A DNA stretch of 64,000 bases from Rhodococcus opacus (GCF_012396235.1 NZ_JAAXPA010000023.1:1-64000), one strand, 5' to 3'; shown: positions 33,301 to 40,411, counted from the first letter of the stretch. Notes: generated from the letters alone by a model not told the origin. A program made the numbers and translations.

Positions 33301-36198
33301 GGCGTCGCCGCGGCTGACCTGCCAGTCCTTGGTGCGCCACCGGTAGTTGACCTGCGCCCGGTCCTGGCCGGGTTCGCCGACAAGGTATTCCGAGTCCCGC
33401 AGCGCCTCGAGATCGGCCGGTCCGGTCGCCGCGGTGAACAGGTCGTCGGGCTCACGGGCGCTGGTGTGCAGGGTGTCGAACGCGTGATGGGCGATGTCCA
33501 GGCGCAACAGCTCCGAGGTGTCGAGTCCGTGGGCGCGGCAGGCTGCCGCCAGGTCGCGGTGGTCGCGCTCGAACTCGGTGAGAACGCGGCCGCGCAGTTC
33601 CCGGCAGCCCTGCGAGGTCAAGAACCCGGTCCGGTTCAGGCTCGGGTGCAGCGATGTTGCGGCCGCGGCGAACACCTCGTCCTGGCTCAGTGCCCGCCCG
33701 GTGATCTCGGCGAACCGGCCGCGGGCCTGTTCGGCAGTAAGGCCCTCCCGGACCGGGCCCGCGCTGGTGTCGCGGCCTGAGGTCGTGGCGCGGCGGACCG
33801 CGGGCAGGTGGTGCCCGCCCCACAACTCTCGGCTGTTACCGCCGTCGGTGGTGACCTCCCACACGGGGGTGCCGGTGTGCAGGGTGAACCGGTGCACCTG
33901 GGTGCGGGGACGGCCCGTCGCCACGAAGGTGTTGATGTCGCGGGCAAGCCAGTCGGTGGCCTTGTCGCGGTAGGTGTCCCCGAGTGCGCCCAGGAGCGGG
34001 CCCCGGACCTCGGCGGTGAGCCACTGGTGACCGCCGTGGTCGTCGATCACCGCTGCGAGGTCCGGGCGGCCGGTGAGGCGGTCGGCGAGGTCTGTGGCGG
34101 CGGCCTCGAGGACGACGCTGGTCCGTTTGTTCACCAGGGTGCTCGCCGCCAAGGCCACCACCAGCGGGTCCTGACGTAGCTCGCTCTGGGCCCAGTCCCG
34201 CCATTTTTCGACGTCGGCGGCGCGGTCGTCGATGCTCCCGGCCGCCTGCCACGCGCGCAGGCTGGCGTCCGGGATCAGAACCCGGGCGGCGGCGGCCGCC
34301 TGCTTGGCCTCGGCCACGACGGCGTCATCGGCGCCGTCGAGCATCAGGGCGGTGTGCACGCGCTGGGCATCGAGCCAGGCGTGGATCTTTTCCCGGTCCG
34401 GGATCTCGTCGCCGGCCTCCACAGCAGCCTCAGGGGCGTCCACCGCGGTGGCCGTGACCTCGGCGGCCACGTCAGCCTCGACGGTCGGGGCGGTTTCCGG
34501 TGCGGGTGCGGCCGGCTCGGGGGAGGTCTTGACCGCCTCGTGGACCGTGTCGAGGGTGGTGGCGATGTTGTCGTGCAGCCAGTGCGCCGCCGCCTGGTAC
34601 TGCGGGTCGGCGGAGTCGACGGACAGCAGCCAGTCGCTGACGGTGTGGTTGAGCAGCCGGTGGCGGCCGACGCTGAGGTAGTCCTCGGGTCGTCGCCGCA
34701 GCACCTGCAGGCGGGGGTGGACGACCATCTCGGCCTGGAGGTCGGTGAGGACCTCGTCCTCGCGTTCGCGCGCCCACTCGGTTCGGGCGCCGTTCCAGCC
34801 GCGGTTCCAGTCGGTGAAGATCTGCTCGGTGCGTGGGTCACCGACCGGGACGCCGTCGAGCGCGGCGCGCACTCGCGGGTCCGCCGCCGGAATGGGGGCT
34901 CCGCCGCTCAGGCCGTGTTCGGTCCAGGCGTCGCGGCCGATCTGCCGCCAGTCCACCGGATCGGTGCGGTGGCTGTTGGCGTGCACCCGGGTCAGGGTGT
35001 CCTCAGCCAGTTGCTGCCGCTCGGTTTCGGTTTCGGGGCCGGCGGCGGCGGTGACGGTGTCGATCGCCTGCTGCACCGGCAGTGCGGCGGTGAACTGCTC
35101 GGCCGTGCCGGTCGCGGCCTCGGTGACGGCCGGGTCGGCTTCGAGTGCGGTGACCGCGGCGTCGGCGGCGGTGCGGTCGCGATTGTGCTGCGCCCAGAGG
35201 CGGGCGGGCAGCTGTGCGGCGGCCGCCTGCCAGTGCGCCGGGTCGTCGAGAGCGGCGCGGGCGACGGCCGCGACCTGCGGGTCCTCGCTCACCACCTGCT
35301 CGACCAGACCGGCCTGCACCTCGTCGTGGGCGCGGCGCATGGCCCAGGACGTGAACTGCTCAAAGGTGTTCGACTGCGCTCCGGCGGCCAGGTTGAGGTC
35401 CTCGTCCGCCATCACCTGCCCGGTGATCTCGTCGAGCAACGCGGTGACGTCCTCGGCGGGGGCGGTGGGTTCGCGCTGAGCGGTGAACTCGGCAACCAGC
35501 TCCCGCAGCGGCCGCCGCCCCGCGAGGTTCTCCGTCTCCGGTACCGCGGTGGGCGTTTGCGGTGGTCGGTGCTCCCGGTCCGCCTTCTGTGCTGCGAGCT
35601 GGTCGCGGATCAGCGCGGAGCGCTCACGTGCCTGCCCCGGCGACAGCGGCGGTCCGGTGTGCTCGGCGCGCTCGTCCCGCGCCCGTTGCGATTCCGCTTC
35701 GGCCAGGATGCGGGCGATCTCCGGATCGGAGGCGTCGGCGACCTTCCCGGACCGGGCGCGCAGCATCTTGATCTGCTCGTCGGCGCGGCCGATCGTCAGG
35801 TCGTCGGGCAGCCGCACCGGCAACCCACGCCTACGCCGCAAGGTGCGCAAGTACGACTGCTGGCGGTCGGTCGCGGGCCGATCCCGCCAGGTCCGGCGCG
35901 GCGGCCGTACTCGGCTGACCGCGGCGACATCCACCCCGTCGACGTCGTAGCCGGCATCAGTGCACGCCTGCCGGGCACGCTCGGCCGCGTCGCGGGCCTC
36001 GTGGGCATCGGCCGAAACTCGCTCGACCCGGGCAGCCATCCGGTCCGCGGTGGTGGTCAGGTCCTCGATCAGCTCCGGATCGGTGCCCAGCAACGCGGTT
36101 TCGGCGGCCTGGACCTGGATCTGCTGTGCACCGCGGATCAGCGTGGACAGCTTGCTCTCGACCTCGTCGAGATGTCGGGCGGCCTGCGCATAGGCCAC
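27370..36198 (-). CDS. Giant DarB-like DNA methyltransferase-SNF2 helicase (polyvalent protein)
   Basis: About 2,942 residues. I place the start at GTG 36198 (CCGGAG upstream), 14 nt after the preceding gene; the longer open frame upstream overlaps a better gene. Residues 1-900 are mostly helical and Ala/Glu/Arg-rich. An N6-adenine methyltransferase domain follows: LEPGCGAGNFIG near 1154 (motif I) and NVPFG near 1216 (variant of the NPPY motif). A superfamily 2 helicase follows: HTVGTGKTWS near 1905, LDEAHMW near 2062, QREGRIIRQGNQ near 2415. Phage P1 DarB and many conjugative elements carry such proteins, which enter the recipient and protect incoming DNA from restriction. That role is inferred from the family. 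A terminal coiled part follows to 2942. Confidence 0.85.
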   Translation of the reverse strand: MAYAQAARHLDEVESKLSTLIRGAQQIQVQAAETALLGTDPELIEDLTTTADRMAARVERVSADAHEARDAAERARQACTDAGYDVDGVDVAAVSRVRPPRRTWRDRPATDRQQSYLRTLRRRRGLPVRLPDDLTIGRADEQIKMLRARSGKVADASDPEIARILAEAESQRARDERAEHTGPPLSPGQARERSALIRDQLAAQKADREHRPPQTPTAVPETENLAGRRPLRELVAEFTAQREPTAPAEDVTALLDEITGQVMADEDLNLAAGAQSNTFEQFTSWAMRRAHDEVQAGLVEQVVSEDPQVAAVARAALDDPAHWQAAAAQLPARLWAQHNRDRTAADAAVTALEADPAVTEAATGTAEQFTAALPVQQAIDTVTAAAGPETETERQQLAEDTLTRVHANSHRTDPVDWRQIGRDAWTEHGLSGGAPIPAADPRVRAALDGVPVGDPRTEQIFTDWNRGWNGARTEWAREREDEVLTDLQAEMVVHPRLQVLRRRPEDYLSVGRHRLLNHTVSDWLLSVDSADPQYQAAAHWLHDNIATTLDTVHEAVKTSPEPAAPAPETAPTVEADVAAEVTATAVDAPEAAVEAGDEIPDREKIHAWLDAQRVHTALMLDGADDAVVAEAKQAAAAARVLIPDASLRAWQAAGSIDDRAADVEKWRDWAQSELRQDPLVVALAASTLVNKRTSVVLEAAATDLADRLTGRPDLAAVIDDHGGHQWLTAEVRGPLLGALGDTYRDKATDWLARDINTFVATGRPRTQVHRFTLHTGTPVWEVTTDGGNSRELWGGHHLPAVRRATTSGRDTSAGPVREGLTAEQARGRFAEITGRALSQDEVFAAAATSLHPSLNRTGFLTSQGCRELRGRVLTEFERDHRDLAAACRAHGLDTSELLRLDIAHHAFDTLHTSAREPDDLFTAATGPADLEALRDSEYLVGEPGQDRAQVNYRWRTKDWQVSRGDAEPVTTATLAEAITTARTGRRTESAAATEVTASITGERDTRDHAVRDTENEPATDASPVATQPVPDQPEVTATNFVLGAEVLAPSGAKARARANIDAIRLVHQLGDENRAATPAEQRILAAWSGWGAAGDIFDKRKPEWDELRTDLSAVLTPPEIDAARASTLNAHYTDPAIAAEMWSALGRAGFTGGRVLEPGCGAGNFIGHAPKGTRMVGVELDPMTARIAHHLYPGHQVRGHGFEKFSPDEGAFTAVIGNVPFGNFAVGDPLHNPSGLTIHNHFLRKSLALTETGGYVAVITSAFTSDAQRTKAREEIAELGDLVGALRLPTKAFDRQAGTDVVTDLLIFRRREAGRAPATATEQWITTSRAELADGEIQVNDYFLAHPENVLGELGIGSGMYSAATLKVTADPSRPLATQVRDRLTAIVDTAKRAGLGQDAEQPAADPMLDKPGLVTAEEAAITEVPGSVRFNDETLMFEQLSLGRWTPVPSKIDKARTAQWKSMLTMAGTVTDLVDAQRTGGDEDTKNRLRAQLNRQYDGYARKYGPLGRFTWVTPGPATQKVIDKRFADLEKKWRTNNGDETGPVTGALPEDVAARLLAEASEPNPPWKKMRHLEGAIRYDPAIQLVRSIEIFDEDTQQARKSKIFTEDVITPPQRAETAQDVAEALAVSLDETGQVDLDRISGLVGIDIDAARDQLAGLVFPNPEDPTELIPAPRFLSGNVREKLAATEAAARQDPQLHAGAVDALRQVIPADLDPTNITVRPGANWVPTPLYAQFIREAFSVHPDTRIAVEYSPITASWDFTIAGDQYTDPYGLPYETAGDRRGVDGLSLLEKIANNQPIRVFKTAAELEHSPKPRFHEELTEELQQRAEMLETAFGDWLFNDPARTAELTRVFNDRFNSFVDPAYNGQGRTFPGLRIAPHPHQAAVAVRQINEPSVLLDHTVGTGKTWSITMCAMEMRRLGQIKQPWVVVPNHLIDQWGREVSDAYPGARVLVGDDFKSRADRQLFMAQSASQDWDLVIVPEPAFTKMQCSVDTQAAYIADEITKLEQAREAATGQNTIKEIEKAKKRWQDKLEKKINADSKDVGFSFEQTGCDYLFLDEAHMWKNLSRQSNNADLALREGSSRATDLDMKLSYLRRKYRQRAAVEGRKPVPEKVVTFATGTPVANSMSELWVMTKYLRPDLLEAGGMENIDAWAANFAAMRQSVEMNVTGSELRSVSRIGKFVNLPALMAMNAQFTDVVIREQVPATLPEIAGGGRQNLTFEMPLQVRDFMIDLDERMQMYTGKTAHIDNPLKIGSDGANVTLDPRLGGLDAPPAGEGRVDLLVNKLWEIEQRTADTVYYDEAGNPEPRTGGLQIVFLDRGTPKTGRDDTVYDIIRADLVARGMSPGAVQFIQDYPKPKDKRELFAACRRGEVKVLIGSSETMGTGMNVQKRATALYHVDCPWRPADLEQREGRIIRQGNQNKTVEIINIVGERSYDTTKWQTVEKKSAYIEQLRRGAIDFSEAEDIGSDDMTSSMAATKAAATGDPRYIEVVELETQLRKLGAEARAHRSDQERIKWQLHDNRTRLPILTKEIEEGREVADALTAWGELPRKQRTLTVGGRTVSFAEPAEVRKAVQTRLAHILRDLERQPDGQHLVAEIAGAEISMGRLPVGGYAFRLTGGIVRTVDAEVVDLALGSADGGSGMVTRLTNMAADLPAAMDLHVKDRDYMVTQTEQLADKLGVPFAKTDEITRLTHTYNEMRADLAARENSPEALAEKEATKERLAAAGMYRGWTRDLNPTRGHAEDQGMTEDDLREATPARMMAAAKEHAERKAELAANPQPPRWQRTDEIGSELTAGFDRGTGDPGAVVKWTGRDWYWSAHNARETLDSGTFPNRDAAISAAEKAVGTALAEAALLPVAVWERDHTALTEARSNGGQPAAAAETVTDQELAEVMRLVQSDYPTHATAAAATNTATIERIPPGLRADRSRDTGQER

Positions 36199-36212
36199 CA
36201 ACTCCGGTGGAG

Positions 36213-36839
36213 CTACACCACTCGGTTCCCCGCGGCCTTCGATGCCTTGATCTGCTCGTCGATAATCTGCGCCAACTCGTCGGCCAGCGGATCCGCCGCC
36301 GTCAGCGGCGTCTTCACGTTGTCCTCCATCCGTTGCGCGATCAGTGATTCCGCGTACGTCCGAAAGGTCATCGCCTCGCTCGGCCACACCCTGCGGACCA
36401 CCTGCCGCGCCAGGTCCGGCACCTCGACCATCCCCGTCCGCCATCGGTCGGGGTCGTGGGCCTGACGCTTTGCCGCGATCTCCGCCTCGATCCGCTGCTC
36501 GATCTTCAGCTCCCGGGCGATCTTCTCCTCGCTGATCTCGGGCACCTGCGAGTACAGCTCCTCGGTCAGCACTGCCTCCCGGCTGTCGTGCTCGGCCTGC
36601 GCGATCAGCTGATGGGTCGTCATCACGTCCGGATCCTGCCCCGGATGCTCGGCCTTCCAATTCCGCACCAGATACCCCTGGCCGCCCCCGACTCGCTGCA
36701 CCACCAGCTCCGAGAGCCGCGCTGTCTCCTCGTCGAACTGCGCCGTCAACTGTGTCTCCGTCGCGCCCGGGTCCACGCCCAGATGCTCCCGCCAGATCCG
36801 CTCCACTTCCGCGCGAATCGTCGGATCGAACTCCGCCAT
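36213..36839 (-). CDS. Helical partner protein of the giant methylase-helicase (208 aa)
   Basis: MAEFDPTIRAEVERIWREHL..., 208 residues, with a strong GGGAGGAAACGACG before ATG 36839. It is charged and helical (EKIARELKIEQRIEAEIAAK), without membrane segments. It ends 14 nt before the giant gene, so the two are co-transcribed and probably work together. No family was recognised. Confidence 0.7.
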   Translation of the reverse strand: MAEFDPTIRAEVERIWREHLGVDPGATETQLTAQFDEETARLSELVVQRVGGGQGYLVRNWKAEHPGQDPDVMTTHQLIAQAEHDSREAVLTEELYSQVPEISEEKIARELKIEQRIEAEIAAKRQAHDPDRWRTGMVEVPDLARQVVRRVWPSEAMTFRTYAESLIAQRMEDNVKTPLTAADPLADELAQIIDEQIKASKAAGNRVV

Positions 36840-36997
36840 CGTCGTTTCCTCCCTGGATGATGTGCTCGCTGCGTTCGCTCAACCGTCTGGCCCCTCTCAT
36901 GCGCTGCCACGCGAAGCGTGACCTTCCCGTGCGCCCATTCGTTGGACACAAAGCACATGAAGCCTATGACGGATTTCGCGAAAGTACTTGCAGCACA

Positions 36998-37020
36998 AAG
37001 TTGTTAAAGTTCTACAACTT
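36998..37020 (-). promoter_or_regulatory. AT-rich inverted repeat upstream of the methylase-helicase operon
   Basis: AAGTTGT and ACAACTT, separated by nine bases (TAAAGTTCT), lie in an AT-rich patch between the hicB-like stop and the 36839 start. It could be an operator, a promoter element or a weak terminator of the HicAB operon. Confidence 0.35.
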
Positions 37021-37036
37021 CGCCTGCGGCCTTCCC

Positions 37037-37399
37037 TCAGGCGGCGCCGGCGGCCGCCGACCGAGGCGCAGCCGGAGCCGTGATCTTTTGGTTGACCAGC
37101 ATGTTGAGCGAGACACCCTGTTCCTCGGCTTCGATCGCCAAGGTCCGGTGCACCTGCGGGGACGTGCGCACCATGAACTTGCCGCTGTAGGGACGGTCCG
37201 CGATCGGGACCGGTGGTTGTTCGCCGGTCAGTGTCATGTCCTCGAGCACTTCACGGACGACGCTGATGACCCCGTCGAGGGCTTCGGCCTGCGTTTCCGC
37301 CAGCCAGGACAACGACGGGAATTCGGCGACGGCCCCGACGAACTCGCCGTCTTCTTCCGACCAGGTCACCCGGTAGGTGTAGTGCGATGCGTCAGCCAT
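37037..37399 (-). CDS. hicB: HicB-like antitoxin
   Basis: 120 residues. The N-terminal half has the HicB fold (YTYRVTWSEEDGEFVGAVAE, FPSLSWLAETQAEAL) and the C-terminal half a ribbon-helix-helix DNA-binding segment (GKFMVRTSPQVHRTLAIEAE, then EQGVSLNMLVNQKI). It neutralises HicA and represses the operon. The start overlaps the hicA-like stop by eight bases. Toxin first, antitoxin second is the usual hicAB order. Confidence 0.85.
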   Translation of the reverse strand: MADASHYTYRVTWSEEDGEFVGAVAEFPSLSWLAETQAEALDGVISVVREVLEDMTLTGEQPPVPIADRPYSGKFMVRTSPQVHRTLAIEAEEQGVSLNMLVNQKITAPAAPRSAAAGAA

Positions 37400-37652
37400 T
37401 GTCAGCCTCCTTCGTGAGCTTGTCGTATGCGATGACGACTTGGCCGACCTGGTAGGGCTTCGCCTTGCCGCCGCTGCCTTTTTGGATGTTCACTCGCGGG
37501 TCGCCCGCCCACGGCATCTTGAACACCGCGTGCGAGGTGCCGCGCTGCCGCGGTTCCCCGAATATGTCGCAGCAGAAGTTGAACAGCTCGGTATATGTCA
37601 CGCTCTGCGGGCTCGCCCGCATCCTTGCGATCAGCTTCGCCTGCTTCGACAT
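37392..37652 (-). CDS. hicA: HicA-like mRNA interferase toxin
   Basis: 86 residues (MSKQAKLIARMRASPQSVTY...), with a GTSHAVFKMPWAGDPRVNIQ segment matching the HicA double-stranded-RNA-binding-like fold; the histidine of GTSH is the expected catalytic residue. HicA cleaves mRNA when free. It is first in the hicAB operon, with a palindrome at 37661-37678 before it. The Trp-rich peptide array diverges from it upstream. Confidence 0.8.
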   Translation of the reverse strand: MSKQAKLIARMRASPQSVTYTELFNFCCDIFGEPRQRGTSHAVFKMPWAGDPRVNIQKGSGGKAKPYQVGQVVIAYDKLTKEADNG

Positions 37653-37660
37653 ACCGGCAT

Positions 37661-37678
37661 GGTATCACCCGCGATACC
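37661..37678 (-). promoter_or_regulatory. Candidate HicB operator
   Basis: GGTATC, six bases (ACCCGC), GATACC, located 9-26 nt upstream of the hicA start. HicB antitoxins autoregulate by binding short inverted repeats, so this is a reasonable operator. Confidence 0.5.
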
Positions 37679-38034
37679 ACTGCGGTACGTGTTGGCGAGC
37701 GTCGAAGCAGGGAGTCGGAGCCATTTGATGCCGACGATCGCACCGAAACTCTGCTGGTCAAGGTCATCAGCGAGCGGTGTCGCCGCTGTTACCCGCGGCG
37801 GATGATCGGATGTGGCGGCGAGCCGCTCGGATCGCGGTGCGCGGTTTAGGGGAGGCTCTGTCGGATCCCGACCCGGCAGCACCATGGGCATTCTTTTGCT
37901 CCTACCCCCGTCGCCTGGTCGGCCGTGATGCGCCAGGGTGTCCTTCGTTTGGGGCTTCGTGGGGCTCTGCCGGAGTAACGGGCATTGCAACGTCGGCGAT
38001 ACCTCAGGCAGGTCGGGAGGACCAGGAGACAGCC

Positions 38035-38133
38035 GTGATCGGCATCGTGTTTGACATCCCAGTGTTCGGCGACCCGATCTGGCCACCGGGCGTTTGGTAC
38101 GTCAACTTCGCCAACTGGTGGAATCAGTTCTAG
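38035..38133 (+). CDS. Trp-rich micropeptide 1 (32 aa)
   Basis: GTG start at 38035 with AGGAGA five bases upstream. Product begins MIGIVFDIPVFGDPIW and ends VWYVNFANWWNQF. It has four Trp, no Lys or Arg and two Asp. It is the first of four closely packed plus-strand micropeptides; MIG at the start and WWNQF at the end are shared with others. Too short for any domain. Likely membrane-associated or amphipathic (inference). The upstream 350 bp holds no other gene on this strand. Confidence 0.7.
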   Translation: MIGIVFDIPVFGDPIWPPGVWYVNFANWWNQF

Positions 38134-38135
38134 CC

Positions 38136-38246
38136 ATGTCACCCCCAGGAATGTATGGCCCGATCGGTGACTTCTACGTGTGGTTCGCAACCGTGACCAT
38201 GCCGGTCTGGTGGCCGATCGTCGAGTGGTGGCAGGCGATGAACTGA
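38136..38246 (+). CDS. Trp-rich micropeptide 2 (36 aa)
   Basis: ATG 38136 starts two bases after the preceding stop, so it is probably coupled; an internal ATG at 38151 (MYGPIGDF) is an alternative. Product begins MSPPGMYGPIGDFYVWF and ends VWWPIVEWWQAMN. It has five Trp, two acidic and no basic residues. It ends in a TGATG overlap with micropeptide 3. Confidence 0.65.
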   Translation: MSPPGMYGPIGDFYVWFATVTMPVWWPIVEWWQAMN

Positions 38247-38350
38247 TGATTGGATTTCTGCCCGACCTGCCCGTCGACATCTTCTCAGCCCCCTATCTAC
38301 TTCCGGGCTCTGCGTGGATCGCCTTCGCGACCTGGTGGAATCAGTTCTAA
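38246..38350 (+). CDS. Trp-rich micropeptide 3 (34 aa)
   Basis: ATG 38246 overlaps the previous stop by one base (TGATG). Product begins MIGFLPDLPVDIF and ends AWIAFATWWNQF. Three Trp, two or three Asp, no Lys or Arg. The start MIGxLPDL and end WWNQF are shared with micropeptides 1, 4, 7 and 8. Confidence 0.72.
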   Translation: MIGFLPDLPVDIFSAPYLLPGSAWIAFATWWNQF

Positions 38351-38360
38351 GGAGGGCGCA

Positions 38361-38453
38361 ATGATCGGCCTACTGCCTGACCTTGGCTACATGGTGTGGC
38401 CTCCGCTCGCAGATCTATGGAACATCTTCGTTGCTTGGTTCAATCAGCTCTGA
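38361..38453 (+). CDS. Trp-rich micropeptide 4 (30 aa)
   Basis: ATG 38361 has a near-perfect ribosome site (AAGGAGG) placed between it and the preceding stop. Product begins MIGLLPDLGYMVWPP and ends NIFVAWFNQL. Three Trp, two Asp, no Lys or Arg. Its closest relative by eye is micropeptide 8 (43338-43433), on the opposite strand 5 kb away. Confidence 0.75.
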   Translation: MIGLLPDLGYMVWPPLADLWNIFVAWFNQL

Positions 38454-38582
38454 TCGTTCCGTCACGGCCGCATGGTGGCAGCCGCTCGTTCGACGTGTTC
38501 GCGCCATTTCACAGCTGCGCCTCGACGTCAGGCGCGGGTCGTAGTCCAGTCATCGGCCGAGCCGACATGTGCTTTGCCCGCA

Positions 38583-38774
38583 TCAGAACAAGGCGCCCTG
38601 GTTCTCGCTCGCGGCTGCGTCGGTGCGCTGCTGGTAGGCGAAGGCGAAGGCGCGGGCCGCGGCCTCGGTGCAGCCGATCTCCCGGCCGACCTGCGTCCAG
38701 CTGAGCCCCGCTTCGTGGAGGTTCCACGCGTCACGTTCGTCGTCGGTGTGTATGCCGTTGGCGTGGATGGTCAC
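38583..38774 (-). CDS. Small helix-turn-helix-like protein (63 aa)
   Basis: GTG 38774 start overlaps the upstream stop as GTGA, with GGAGAAGG before it. LHEAGLSWTQVGREIGCTEAAARAF reads as a sigma-region-4-like HTH, split here: LSWTQVGREIGC is the core. It may be a small DNA-binding regulator. Co-transcribed with the DnaB-N-like gene. Confidence 0.6.
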   Translation of the reverse strand: MTIHANGIHTDDERDAWNLHEAGLSWTQVGREIGCTEAAARAFAFAYQQRTDAAASENQGALF

Positions 38775-39325
38775 TGGCCTTCTCCTCTGAGGTGATTGAG
38801 ACGGTTTGTGGCGGCTCGCTGCTGGCGACCGAGGGCGATCATGTGCTCGAAGAGCTGATCTTCGGGCAGCTGCTCGGCGGCCTGAGCGAGGGACTGGGCG
38901 GCGGCGCGGAAGCTGCGCCGGTACGCCTGGCTGACAACGGTGCGGGCGTAGTGGTTGACGGCGATGTGATCGGCTCCACGGGTGGTGATGTTCGCCAGGT
39001 AGCGGGACCGTTCGGCGCCGTGGTGGCCGGCGAGGTTTCCGGTGCGTTCGAGTTCGGCGGCGACCATCGTGGTGTCGTGGGGTTTTCCGGCGCGCACGAG
39101 TCGGGCGATAACGGTGAACAGTTCGCGGTGGATGGGTCGTTCGAAATCTTCGACCTCGAGGGCGGCGACAGCCCGGGCCGCGGCCTCATAGGGCGCCCAC
39201 AAGAGAGCACACAGGCAGAGGGCCTCGACATCGGTATGAGTGTTGGTGTCGATGTCGCCGACCTGAATCTGGTCGGTCTCGACGACGGTGTCATCCGGGA
39301 CGAGCGCGAGGGCGGCGGCGTTCAT
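38771..39325 (-). CDS. DnaB N-terminal-domain-like protein (184 aa)
   Basis: Start ATG 39325 (AAAGGACC upstream). Residues about 30-150 match the DnaB N-terminal helical domain: ALCLCALLWAPYEAAARAVA, LEVEDFERPIHRELFTVI, and HYARTVVSQAYRRSFRAAAQ. The RecA-type ATPase domain of a replicative helicase is missing, so this is not a helicase. Stand-alone DnaB-N proteins occur on actinobacterial plasmids and may bind primase or helicase (inference). Confidence 0.75.
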   Translation of the reverse strand: MNAAALALVPDDTVVETDQIQVGDIDTNTHTDVEALCLCALLWAPYEAAARAVAALEVEDFERPIHRELFTVIARLVRAGKPHDTTMVAAELERTGNLAGHHGAERSRYLANITTRGADHIAVNHYARTVVSQAYRRSFRAAAQSLAQAAEQLPEDQLFEHMIALGRQQRAATNRLNHLRGEGQ

Positions 39326-39376
39326 TGAGCGGTCCTTTCGTGATGACATGTTCGGCGGCCCGGTGTCGGTGGGGAC

Positions 39377-39606
39377 TCAGGCAGCTACGAGGGCTTTGAT
39401 GCGGTCAGGCCGGAAGCCGCCCCAATGCTGGTCACCGGCAATGACGACCGGGGCCTGGCTGTAGCCGAGCGCCCGCAGAGCGTTCACGGCGTGAGGGTCG
39501 CCCTCCAGATCGATCACGGAGTACTCGATCCCCTCTTTGTCGAGGGCCCGGTGGGTGGCAGTGCATTGCACTGCCACGAGCTTTTGCTGTACACCTGAAC
39601 CGACAT
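39377..39606 (-). pseudogene. nrdH: NrdH-like glutaredoxin, frameshifted at the CxxC site
   Basis: ATG 39606 follows GGGGAGGATTCAAA and encodes MSVQVYSKSSWQC, the expected NrdH N-terminus. The rest of the protein (VQCTATHRALDKEGIEYSVI, LGYSQAPVVIAGDQHWGGF, RPDRIKAL) is in another frame. The switch lies inside a 23-bp near-perfect palindrome (39555-39577) exactly at the active-site CVQC. The first cysteine is lost in either frame. NrdH reduces class I b ribonucleotide reductase. The copy is probably dead, or a frameshift would be needed. Confidence 0.75.
39555..39577. repeat. Palindrome inside the nrdH-like gene
   Basis: GTGGCAGTGCA, one base (T), TGCACTGCCAC: 11-bp arms. Its position over the frame switch suggests a palindrome-templated repair error. 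Confidence 0.75.
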
Positions 39607-40052
39607 TTTGAATCCTCCCCATTTGCGCTTTCTCTACCATTCTTATTGTAGTCGAAATTAGAGATATTTCTACATATAGCGGCCAGTTTTTCGAGCAATT
39701 TAGAGCCTTTCTTTCGTCCGCCTCCAGTTCGCCACCACACTTCGCGATCATGGCGATTAACTGCACTTTCGTCGAACCGACTCGCGGTTAGCGCACGACG
39801 GGCGATAGCGTTTCACTCCAGGAAGAAGCGACTTCCCGGAATACATTTCGCCTCGAAAGTGGGTGCATATAGCCGCTCGAAAGTACCGAATCCCAAGAAT
39901 TATAAACAGTTAATTCCAACCTTTTTAGGAATGGCTCGGGAATAGAATTCGACCGCACTCGATCGTCGCGGAGCCACCCTGGGCCCGATGTTCGGAAATC
40001 CTCCTAGTTCCGTCCGGTGCGGGATTCTCGCCGCACCGGACGGGCGGTCTAG
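39607..40052. other. AT-rich gene-free stretch
   Basis: About 450 bases that are clearly richer in A/T than the surroundings (for example TTCTTATTGTAGTCGAAATT at 39641, AATTATAAACAGTTAATTCC at 39898). No gene with a ribosome site was found. It may hold promoters, an Lsr2 target or a replication origin, but no iteron array was seen. Confidence 0.45.
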
Positions 40053-40388
40053 CTATCCGCGGGTGCACCCTCGGCACTCCCAACGGCCACGCACCTTCGT
40101 GCAGGTTCGGCGTTCCTCGCACAACCAGCACCGCTGAGACCGCGTGAGCGCGTCAGTGGCGCTGGAGGTCCGGCTCGTCCTGTTCTGCTCCGGGATGCCA
40201 GCGGAGTGCGCGGGATCGCGCTGCGGTGATACGCACGGTGCGGCGGGTCGGGCTCGCAGCATGTGGCCGAACGCGTCCTGACATCCGGTGCACACGTCAC
40301 CGGGTTCGGCGACTGGGAAGTCGCAGGTGGGGACGGCGCACGAGATGAATAGGTCAAGCTGTGGAAGTTGGTTTCCGGGCTCGGTCAT
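40053..40388 (-). CDS. Zinc-ribbon plasmid protein (111 aa)
   Basis: ATG 40388 is chosen because a GGAGAAGAG ribosome site lies just upstream; the longer frame runs through the leader hairpin. Cysteine pairs occur at both ends: FISCAVPTCDFPV, DVCTGCQDAF, then RCWLCEERRTC and WECRGCTRG. These probably make two zinc ribbons with a variable linker. Such proteins bind nucleic acid or act as adaptors. A constant-loop hairpin lies 24 nt upstream. Confidence 0.65.
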   Translation of the reverse strand: MTEPGNQLPQLDLFISCAVPTCDFPVAEPGDVCTGCQDAFGHMLRARPAAPCVSPQRDPAHSAGIPEQNRTSRTSSATDALTRSQRCWLCEERRTCTKVRGRWECRGCTRG

Positions 40389-40411
40389 GGTGGTCGCTCT
40401 TCTCCTTCTGG

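Noticed and set aside
34354-36465. 703-codon plus-strand open frame
   Set aside because: Antisense shadow of the N-terminal part of the giant gene; low-complexity Gly/Arg composition.
36199-36951. Extended N-terminus of the giant protein
   Set aside because: It would overlap the 208-residue gene, which has a strong ribosome site; the extra residues are Gly/Arg-rich low-complexity.
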